The notes under the pieces: model-generated | Told to the model about the DNA's origin: nothing | Seen by the model: only the letters and a program-made list of their open reading frames with translations | The model's database searches: none | Made by a program: the position numbers and the translations under genes | From: Ruminococcus flavefaciens | GTDB lineage: Bacteria > Bacillota > Clostridia > Oscillospirales > Ruminococcaceae | Direction of reading: 5' to 3' | NCBI GenBank assembly: GCA_902792495.1 | Contig: CADBAC010000024.1 | Location: forward strand, 1-12,124 | Length of the DNA stretch: 12,124 nt | Shown here: positions 6,030-12,124 of the stretch, piece by piece | Numbering within the stretch: position 1 is the stretch's first letter | How the letters are laid out: each line of letters begins with the position of its first letter

Positions 6030-8069
6030 ATGGCGGAAAAGTACATCATAGCGCTTGCAGGGAATCCGAACGTGGGAAAATCTACGGTATTCAACGCACT
6101 GACGGGAATGGATCAGCACACGGGCAACTGGTCTGGCAAGACAGTCACGGACGCATACGGAAGTTTCCGTTACGCAGGGGCGGAGTTTGAACTGGTCGAT
6201 ATCCCCGGGATATACTCGCTGAGGGCTAATTCAGCAGAGGAAAAGGCGGCTGCGGACATGATAAGCTTCGGCGGCGCTGACGCTGTAGTTGTTGTGTGCG
6301 ATGCGACCTGCCTTGAGCGGAATCTTTCCCTTGTGCTTCAGACTATGGGATGTGCGGAGAGAGTGCTGGTCTGCGTCAATCTTATGGACGAAGCCGAGAA
6401 AAAGGGTATAAAGGTGGACATTACAAAGCTGAGCGGGATACTTGGAGTTCCCGTTACAGCCGCATCTGCCCGAAGCGGAAAGGGACTTGATGAACTGAAA
6501 GAGGCGATGTTCAGGCTTGTGAATGAAGTTCCCACAGAACATCCGCTGACGATTTTTTCAGATGAGACTGAAGCGGCAATAGCTGAGTTTTCAACATTGG
6601 CGGATGAAGATGTTGAAAAGTCGCCGTCCCGTGAAATGATAATACGGATGCTGTGCGGTGATGAGGAGTACATCCGCAATGCAAAAGAAAACGGACTTCT
6701 TTTGGAGTCTGCCGCAGAGGGCCTTATATCGGCGATCCCCGAAAATTCCGCAAATATCCGTGACGAGGTGATTGCCACGGAAATAAGGCGGTCGGCAGAG
6801 ACAGCCGCTCAGACCGTAAGCTGTGGAAAAGTCTCACCTTACAGCCGTGACAGGAAGCTTGACCGCATATTCCTCAGCCGAAAAACAGGCATTCCTGCAA
6901 TGCTGCTGCTGTTGGGGATAACGCTGTGGATAACTGTCATCGGTGCGAATTATCCCTCCGACCTTCTGGGGAAAGCTTTATTCGGACTTGGCGGCCTTAT
7001 GTCCGAGGGATTGCTGAAAATCGGCGCTCCGCAATGGCTGGAGGGAGTGCTGATACAGGGAATATACAAAGTCCTTGCGTGGGTGGTATCGGTAATGCTG
7101 CCGCCTATGGCTATATTTTTTCCAATGTTCACGCTTCTGGAGGATCTTGGATATCTGCCGAGAATGGCTTTTCTCATGGACCCTTGCTTCCGCTGTGCGA
7201 ATGCCTGCGGAAAACAGGCTATCACTATGGCTATGGGCATGGGCTGTAATGCCTGCGGAGTTACTGGCTGCCGTATCATCGACTCGCCCCGTGAAAGGCT
7301 TATAGCGGTGCTGACCAATAATTTTGTCCCATGCAACGGAAGATTTCCCACTATCATAGCCGTTATCACCATGTTCTTCGCTGTTGGGAGAGGTGCGGCA
7401 TCGTCGGTATTTTCGGCACTTCTTTTACTGGCAGCCATACTTCTCGGAGTCACCGTGACTTTGCTTGTGTCGAAGCTGCTGTCCGTGACACTGCTGAAAG
7501 GTGAAGCTTCCTCATTCACACTGGAGCTCCCCTCCTACCGCCGTCCGCAGATAGGAAAGGTGCTGATACGCTCGGTGCTTGACAGGACAATATTCGTCCT
7601 CGGAAGAGCCTGCACAGCCGCTGCGCCCTGCGGACTGCTGATATGGCTGATGGCGAATATCCGCATAAACGGCGGCACTCTCCTTTCATCGGCGGCGGAT
7701 ATCCTTGAACCTTTCGGACACCTCATGGGACTGGACGGAGTGATACTTTTAGGCTTTATTCTGGGATTTCCTGCCAACGAGATAGTGATGCCCATAATCA
7801 TGATGACCTACCTTGCACAGGGAAGCCTTACCGAGCTAAGCGATATTTCGCAGATTCATTCACTTCTCTCAGGGCATGGCTGGACGGTCTCAACAGCGCT
7901 GTGCATGGTCATATTCACCCTTTTCCACTTCCCGTGTGCGACGACTTGTATGACCGTGAAAAAAGAAACGGGAAGCCTGAAGTGGACTGCTCTCAGTTTC
8001 CTCCTGCCTACGATAACGGGAATAGTGCTTTGCATGGCTGTAAACGGAATACTCAGCGTTTTAACATGA
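6030..8069 (+). CDS. feoB: Ferrous iron transporter B (FeoB), short cysteine-rich type
   Basis: A 679-residue inner-membrane Fe(II) importer with a cytoplasmic G domain (about 1-170): G1 GNPNVGKST at 11-19, G2 Thr in the SGKTVT segment (35-40), G3 DIPG at 57-60, G4 NLMD at 117-120, G5 SARSGKG at 146-152. A helical linker reaches about 285, then a polytopic membrane domain follows with conserved GCNACG (405-410), PCNGRFP (434-440) and NEIVMP (583-588). It is shorter than the E. coli protein (773). Cysteines 386, 389, 393, 406, 409, 414 and 435 cluster at the predicted pore. I chose the ATG at 6030 because GGAGGAG (6016-6022) lies 7 bases upstream; an in-frame GTG at 6012 precedes that site. 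No feoA is adjacent and no clear Fur box is visible in the 109-base gap. Iron as substrate is by family; Mn(II) is possible. Confidence 0.93.
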   Translation: MAEKYIIALAGNPNVGKSTVFNALTGMDQHTGNWSGKTVTDAYGSFRYAGAEFELVDIPGIYSLRANSAEEKAAADMISFGGADAVVVVCDATCLERNLSLVLQTMGCAERVLVCVNLMDEAEKKGIKVDITKLSGILGVPVTAASARSGKGLDELKEAMFRLVNEVPTEHPLTIFSDETEAAIAEFSTLADEDVEKSPSREMIIRMLCGDEEYIRNAKENGLLLESAAEGLISAIPENSANIRDEVIATEIRRSAETAAQTVSCGKVSPYSRDRKLDRIFLSRKTGIPAMLLLLGITLWITVIGANYPSDLLGKALFGLGGLMSEGLLKIGAPQWLEGVLIQGIYKVLAWVVSVMLPPMAIFFPMFTLLEDLGYLPRMAFLMDPCFRCANACGKQAITMAMGMGCNACGVTGCRIIDSPRERLIAVLTNNFVPCNGRFPTIIAVITMFFAVGRGAASSVFSALLLLAAILLGVTVTLLVSKLLSVTLLKGEASSFTLELPSYRRPQIGKVLIRSVLDRTIFVLGRACTAAAPCGLLIWLMANIRINGGTLLSSAADILEPFGHLMGLDGVILLGFILGFPANEIVMPIIMMTYLAQGSLTELSDISQIHSLLSGHGWTVSTALCMVIFTLFHFPCATTCMTVKKETGSLKWTALSFLLPTITGIVLCMAVNGILSVLT

Positions 8070-8139
8070 CAAAAAGGCAGCTTAATAAATATACGTTAAG
8101 GATAAAAGATGGCAAAATATACAATCAAAAGAGCGGTAT

Positions 8140-8185
8140 AATGTTGAATTTACCAAAAATCTGCCAATATCAACATTTTTATTTT
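8140..8185 (+). terminator. Weak terminator candidate after feoB
   Basis: AATGTTGA (8140-8147) pairs exactly with TCAACATT (8170-8177), followed by TTTTTATTTT. The stem is A/T-rich with a 22-base loop, so it is a weak call. It lies about 70 bases after the feoB stop and directly before the pectinase promoter, which fits its position. Confidence 0.35.
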
Positions 8186-8211
8186 ACATTTGGTGGATTA
8201 TGTGCTATAAT
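8183..8211 (+). promoter_or_regulatory. Sigma-A promoter for the pectinase gene
   Basis: TTTACA (8183-8188), a 17-base spacer and a perfect TATAAT (8206-8211). The expected start near 8218 gives a leader of about 100 bases holding two hairpins before the ribosome binding site AAAGGAG (8304-8310). Confidence 0.8.
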
Positions 8212-8232
8212 GTAAGATGTAATAAAATGTAA

Positions 8233-8297
8233 GGCAGGGATTTAGGCCATCACTGCCGAAATTTTTCATGATGCTGTATCCATAGGCAGGATACAGC
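8233..8297 (+). promoter_or_regulatory. Structured mRNA leader with two hairpins
   Basis: Hairpin 1 (8233-8257) pairs GGCAG with CTGCC and GAT with ATC around a G-A mismatch, with loop TTAGGCC. Hairpin 2 (8273-8297) is a perfect 9-bp stem, GCTGTATCC with GGATACAGC, with loop ATAGGCA, and ends 6 bases before AAAGGAG. Both loops are seven bases with TAGGC at positions 2-6. The sequence AGGCAGG(G)AT occurs in both, so the CTGCC arm of hairpin 1 could instead pair with GGCAG at 8285-8289 and open both hairpins. I do not recognise a known riboswitch class. Confidence 0.5.
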
Positions 8298-8317
8298 CAA
8301 AACAAAGGAGTGTAACT

Positions 8318-11300
8318 ATGCTAAGCAGAACCCGCAATCTCTCTCAGCGGCTGGTATCTGTTATTGCTGCACTTGCTGTCATCATGACCGTACTGTTGGT
8401 TTTCCCGACTGTTCAGGTCCATGCGGCAGGAAATGACCTGTATGTAGGCTACTCAGGCAAGAGCAATAACTTCTCAACCGTGCAGGATGCCGTAAATAAA
8501 GCGGCTTCCATCAATCCATCCAACGAGTCGCAGCGTGTGACTATCCACATCGCACCGGGCACTTACCGCCAGCAGGTAGTAGTGCAGACTCCATACATCT
8601 CATTCGTAAACGACGAACCCTCAAAGGGCGACGTTGTTCTCACATGGTACTACGGTATCGGCTACAAGTATTACAGCGCAAATGCCAAGGGCTATTATGA
8701 CGCTTCCCTTGCTAACTCAAAGAGCAGCAAGAATGTGGCTAACTACCGTTGGGGCGCAACTGTACAACTGTGGCCGAAGGCTACATACTTCAAGGCTGAG
8801 AACATCGTATTCGAGAATTCCTTCAACCGCTACATGACCAAAGAGGAAGTAGCTGACGGTGTTGAGTGCACAAATGAAACGCTCAAAGTTCAGCGAAACA
8901 GCAATGTTGACGTTCAGTCCAAGGCCTATACCGAACGTGCAGCAGCTCTCTCTGTTGACACAGGCTATGCTGAATTCCTCAACTGCAAGATGCTTTCAAG
9001 CCAGGATACCCTTTACACAGGCGGTTCACCTCAGTATTACAAGAACTGTCTCATCGAGGGTCAGACAGACTACATCTTCGGCGGAAGCAACGCTGTATTC
9101 GATCAGTGCGAGCTTCGCTGGAAGGGCTACAGCTCAGGCTCTACAGGCGGCTACATCACAGCTGCAAGATCACAGGGCGATCCCTACACAGGCTATCTTT
9201 TCAGCAACTGCAAGGTAACAGCTAATCCTCAGCTTACCGTAAAGACAGGCTATCTGGGCAGACCATGGGGTCAGACCGCAAAGGTGCTCTTTGTGAATAC
9301 TACTCTCCAGGACGGCAATATGATCGCTGCTGAGGGCTGGTACTCAATGAGCGGCGTTCAGCCCGAAACAGTTGACGGCTTCAAGGAAAACGGCACAAAG
9401 CTTGCTAACGGCTCAAAGGTAGATCTCAACCTGAAGAACTACATGAACAACTGGACTCCGTCCTTTATCAATGGTTCATCTTCACAGCAGGGCAGCGAAC
9501 CTCAGCAGCCTTCAAATCCATCCGTAAGCGGTGCTGTAAAAACCTGCGGCGGCTGGTACGAAGAAGCATTTGCAGAGTGGGACAGCTCAAAGATAGGCTC
9601 AAATGTTAAGGTAAGCTATGCACCCGCAGGCTCATCTGCATTCACAGAAGTTGACTCTGCTCTCATCAGAGGCTCAAGAGTTGACATTCCCGGACTCAAG
9701 GGCAACACAGAATATACACTGAATATCGCAGGCTCATCAGGCTCTGCACAGTGCACAGTCAAGACAATGGCATTCGACAGAAGCGGTTACGCTCACTGGA
9801 ACTACAATTCAGGCGTAGGCGCTTACAACAACGACGGTACTCTAAAGTCAGGCGTTACCGTTATCTACGTTACAAATTCCAACAAGGACTCTATCGAATA
9901 CGGCGGCAAGACAGGCCTGTACAATATCTTCTACAGCGCTAAGCCAAAGAATGTGGTATTCCGTCTCATCGGCAATATCGACGTACCGTCAGGCGCTAAG
10001 GCAAACGACGGCAAGCAGAACGACGGTTCAAGTATGCTTTACCTCCAGAACGCTGAAAACGTTACTATCGAAGGTATCGGCTACGATGCAAACCTTAACA
10101 AGTGGGGCTTCGAGATGAAGCGCTGCACAAGCTGTGAGGTAAGAAACCTCTGGCTTGGTCAGTACCCCGATGACGGCATCTCAATGACAGGTACAGCAGA
10201 TTCCAAGTCAACACGTATGTGGGTACATAACAACACCATCGAAAAGGGCTACAACGCATACGCAGGCAACGGCACTGTTGACGCTGATAAGGCTGACGGC
10301 GACGGTTCAGCTGATATCAAGTGGTCTGAGTACGTTACTATTTCCTACAACGAATTCAAGGACGGACATAAGACTTCTCTCGTCGGCGGCGGAGTTACAC
10401 AGTTCCAGGACTGGATAACCTACCACCACAACTGGTTCAACAATACCGAATCACGTAACCCCCGTGCAAGAAATGCACACATCCACAGCTACAACAACTA
10501 CTTCTACAATAATTTACAGTACGGCATCGGTGCTTCCTATAACTCAAAGATATTCTCCGAGAACAACTACTACGAGAAGGTAAATCTCCCTCTCGATGCT
10601 GTTAATATGGGAAATGATGCTTACTCAGGAACTATCAAGTCATTCGGAGACAAGTTCGACGGCTGTACAATGGGCAGCGGACTTGCTTACCAGATAGTGA
10701 ACTCAAAGTCCGACAAGGCCAACATCGGCAACCTGAAATCAGGCGGCGACGGCTACGACAACTTCGATACCGATCCATCAAAGATGTACGGTTCATACAA
10801 CCTCCAGTCAGCAGATGCTGCAAAGGCTGAGGTAAAGGCTTACGCAGGACGTATGCAGAACAAGGCTTACAATGCAGGCACTGTATCAGACGGCGGAAGC
10901 CAACTGGACCCTGTCGGCGAAAAGCAGGAAATTAAGAGCGACCTTATCGCAAGCCTTGATGTCAAGGATACAACTTACGGTTCAGCATGGTCACTTGATA
11001 AGAACACAGCAAACGGCTCAAAGGCATTCGGCGACCGTGACTTCAGTATCACTTCTCTCCCAAGCGGACTTGCAGGTGCTGAGCATATCATCACAGCCTG
11101 CGATTCCAAGAAGACAGACGCTGACCTTGCAGTTCTCACAGCTGCAAAGGATATTACAGTCTATGTTGCAATGGATCAGAGAAATGTTACACCTCCTGCA
11201 TGGCTGGGAAGCTTCACAAAGACAGGCGATATCCTCGGTATCACAGACGCTGAGGGTGAAAAGCCATTCGATGTATACGCTATCGACCTTGCAGCAGGAC

Positions 11301-11734
11301 AGTCGATCACTCTCGGTACAAACGGCATGATGGGCAACGTTATGGGCTACACTGCCTTTGTCAAGGAGAAGGAGATCGTTACCACCACCACTACAACAAC
11401 GACTACTACAACTACCACCACCACAACAACGACCACAACAACAGTTACAACAACAGAAACTGATCCGTATATCCCTGCACTCACACCTACTCTTGCAGGC
11501 GATTCAAACTGCGACGGTATAGTTGATATTTCTGACGCTGTACTCATAATGCAGTCACTCTCCAACCCAAGCAAGTTCGGAGAATCAGGATCAGACTCAA
11601 GCCATATCACTGCTATAGGAAAGCTCAATGCCGATGTAGAAGGCGATGGAAACGGTGTTACCAATAAGGACGCACTGGAGATCCAGAGATTCATGCTTGA
11701 GCTTGTTGATAAACTGGCCAATGTTGTTAAATGA
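8318..11734 (+). CDS. Cellulosomal pectin methylesterase (CE8) - pectate lyase (PL1) with dockerin
   Basis: An 1138-residue secreted enzyme that removes methyl esters from pectin and cleaves the resulting polygalacturonate by beta-elimination. In order: signal peptide (1-36, cut after VHA); CE8 esterase (about 39-380) with QDTL (229-232), DYIFG (251-255; D230 and D251 as acid/base and nucleophile) and LGRPW (313-317); FN3-like domain (about 402-485); PL1 lyase (about 488-830) with K685 in DGHKTSLVG and R713 in RNPRAR as expected catalytic residues, normally Ca2+-dependent; a module of unassigned family (about 868-1018); a run of 21 threonines (1022-1042); and a dockerin (about 1059-1130). The dockerin's first loop, D1062-D1073 (DSNCDGIVDISD), matches the calcium pattern, and the second, DVEGDGNGVTNKD, has the extra residue common in Ruminococcus. 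It should bind a scaffoldin cohesin. AAAGGAG lies 7 bases before the ATG. Confidence 0.94.
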   Translation: MLSRTRNLSQRLVSVIAALAVIMTVLLVFPTVQVHAAGNDLYVGYSGKSNNFSTVQDAVNKAASINPSNESQRVTIHIAPGTYRQQVVVQTPYISFVNDEPSKGDVVLTWYYGIGYKYYSANAKGYYDASLANSKSSKNVANYRWGATVQLWPKATYFKAENIVFENSFNRYMTKEEVADGVECTNETLKVQRNSNVDVQSKAYTERAAALSVDTGYAEFLNCKMLSSQDTLYTGGSPQYYKNCLIEGQTDYIFGGSNAVFDQCELRWKGYSSGSTGGYITAARSQGDPYTGYLFSNCKVTANPQLTVKTGYLGRPWGQTAKVLFVNTTLQDGNMIAAEGWYSMSGVQPETVDGFKENGTKLANGSKVDLNLKNYMNNWTPSFINGSSSQQGSEPQQPSNPSVSGAVKTCGGWYEEAFAEWDSSKIGSNVKVSYAPAGSSAFTEVDSALIRGSRVDIPGLKGNTEYTLNIAGSSGSAQCTVKTMAFDRSGYAHWNYNSGVGAYNNDGTLKSGVTVIYVTNSNKDSIEYGGKTGLYNIFYSAKPKNVVFRLIGNIDVPSGAKANDGKQNDGSSMLYLQNAENVTIEGIGYDANLNKWGFEMKRCTSCEVRNLWLGQYPDDGISMTGTADSKSTRMWVHNNTIEKGYNAYAGNGTVDADKADGDGSADIKWSEYVTISYNEFKDGHKTSLVGGGVTQFQDWITYHHNWFNNTESRNPRARNAHIHSYNNYFYNNLQYGIGASYNSKIFSENNYYEKVNLPLDAVNMGNDAYSGTIKSFGDKFDGCTMGSGLAYQIVNSKSDKANIGNLKSGGDGYDNFDTDPSKMYGSYNLQSADAAKAEVKAYAGRMQNKAYNAGTVSDGGSQLDPVGEKQEIKSDLIASLDVKDTTYGSAWSLDKNTANGSKAFGDRDFSITSLPSGLAGAEHIITACDSKKTDADLAVLTAAKDITVYVAMDQRNVTPPAWLGSFTKTGDILGITDAEGEKPFDVYAIDLAAGQSITLGTNGMMGNVMGYTAFVKEKEIVTTTTTTTTTTTTTTTTTTTTTVTTTETDPYIPALTPTLAGDSNCDGIVDISDAVLIMQSLSNPSKFGESGSDSSHITAIGKLNADVEGDGNGVTNKDALEIQRFMLELVDKLANVVK
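11381..11443 (+). repeat. Threonine-codon tract of the dockerin linker
   Basis: Twenty-one consecutive ACN codons use all four third bases (7 ACC, 4 ACT, 8 ACA, 2 ACG). The block ACC-ACC-ACC-(ACT)-ACA-ACA-ACG occurs twice, 11 codons apart, so part of the tract probably arose by duplication. The encoded linker joins the enzyme modules to the dockerin and is a likely O-glycosylation site by analogy with other cellulosomal linkers. Confidence 0.85.
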
Positions 11735-11753
11735 CAGCAGAAATAAACTTTGG

Positions 11754-11788
11754 AAGACCGCACATATCCGTGCGGTCTTTCTGTTTTT
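11754..11788 (+). terminator. Rho-independent terminator of the pectinase gene
   Basis: AAGACCGCAC (11754-11763) pairs perfectly with GTGCGGTCTT (11770-11779) around the loop ATATCC, followed by TCTGTTTTT. It begins 20 bases after the stop codon. Confidence 0.9.
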
Positions 11789-11789
11789 C

Positions 11790-11818
11790 TTGACAAATAA
11801 CATTCTCTATGATAAAAT
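11790..11818 (+). promoter_or_regulatory. Promoter of the zinc-ribbon gene
   Basis: A perfect TTGACA (11790-11795), a 17-base spacer and TAAAAT (11813-11818). It starts two bases after the T-run of the preceding terminator. The expected start near 11825 gives a leader of about 45 bases. Confidence 0.7.
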
Positions 11819-11868
11819 ATAACCATATCTTTTATATTTACAAATAATGATAAAGGGAGTTGAAAAAT

Positions 11869-12124
11869 ATGAAATGTAAATACTGCGGATATGATATCCC
11901 GTTCGGCGCTCGTTACTGTGAGGAATGCGGAGCTACAGTTGAAGAAGAGACAGGAAGCGGAATTGATCTTACAAAACCCTCTGACGATCAGCCCACTATA
12001 AATAATACAGAAATGCTGGGAATAGGCGATCCCGACCCAAGATACAGCAATACCGATACACAGAACTACGGTCAGCAGAGTACACAGAGCGGCTACGGCC
12101 CTCAGCCTTTCGGCGCACAGCAGC
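11869..12124 (+). CDS. Zinc-ribbon protein, N-terminal part (cut by window end)
   Basis: Eighty-five codons are visible and the frame is open at the window edge. AAAGGGAG (11852-11859) lies 9 bases before the ATG. Residues 3-20 form a compact zinc ribbon with C3, C6, C17 and C20 in two CxxC knuckles (CKYC and CEEC), expected to hold one Zn2+. From about residue 25 the chain is acidic, and from about 56 it is rich in Gln, Tyr, Gly, Ser and Thr, so disordered. In gut Firmicutes this layout (short ribbon, low-complexity linker) is often followed by membrane helices, but that part is outside the window. No function can be assigned. Confidence 0.8.
   Translation, partial: MKCKYCGYDIPFGARYCEECGATVEEETGSGIDLTKPSDDQPTINNTEMLGIGDPDPRYSNTDTQNYGQQSTQSGYGPQPFGAQQ

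Noticed and set aside
8137..8142. Extra TATAAT box upstream of the pectinase promoter
   Set aside because: No -35 box at 16-18 bases (the matching hexamer is AAAATA). The promoter at 8183-8211 is far better.
8109..8215. Two tiny overlapping frames after feoB (MAKYTIKRAV and a following 24-residue frame)
   Set aside because: The first has a plausible AAGGA but only 10 residues; the second has no ribosome binding site and runs through the pectinase promoter. Length and position fit chance.
11347..11826. Minus-strand open frame with a long valine run
   Set aside because: It is the reverse complement of the threonine codons of the dockerin linker, and also crosses the terminator. It has no ribosome binding site.

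Overview
The window looks like the chromosome of a fibre-degrading Ruminococcus (R. flavefaciens / R. albus / R. champanellensis type). The strongest sign is the large secreted pectin-degrading protein at 8318-11734, which ends in a threonine-only linker and a dockerin with the inter-repeat sequence and second calcium loop typical of ruminococcal dockerins. Gram-positive style GGAG-type ribosome binding sites, near-consensus sigma-A promoters and gut-clostridial protein families agree with this.

Layout. (1) 1-145 holds a palindrome and no gene. (2) 146-751, minus strand, is a TetR-family regulator. (3) 752-1037 is a divergent control region: a perfect-consensus promoter for the regulator, a near-consensus promoter for the rightward genes, and four copies of a 13-bp TGACCA-N-TGGTCA type site, one over the rightward -35 box and one just after its start point. 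(4) 1038-3143 is an MMPL/RND-type exporter and 3203-5920 a secreted protein of the Leu-x-x-Gly heptad (YhgE/Pip-related) type. The two read as one operon repressed by the TetR protein, followed by a weak hairpin terminator. (5) 6030-8069 is a short, cysteine-rich FeoB ferrous iron transporter without FeoA. (6) 8070-8317 holds the promoter and a structured, possibly two-state leader for the pectinase. (7) 8318-11734 is a signal peptide - CE8 pectin methylesterase - FN3-like - PL1 pectate lyase - unassigned module - Thr linker - dockerin protein, closed by a strong terminator. (8) 11869 to the window end is the start of a zinc-ribbon protein with its own promoter.

How they work together. Regulator, exporter and heptad protein form one self-contained unit. 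The heptad protein has 36 and then 35 unbroken seven-residue repeats on either side of a short repeat-free segment with a proline turn, so it probably folds back into a long two-stranded rod outside the membrane, beside the pump. The pectinase couples demethylation to cleavage of the same pectin and is built to dock on a cellulosome scaffoldin. FeoB and the zinc-ribbon protein show no link to either unit.

The most notable items are the TetR/MMPL/heptad unit with its four-operator region, the symmetric heptad rod, and the pectinase leader in which one CTGCC segment can pair with either of two GGCAG copies.
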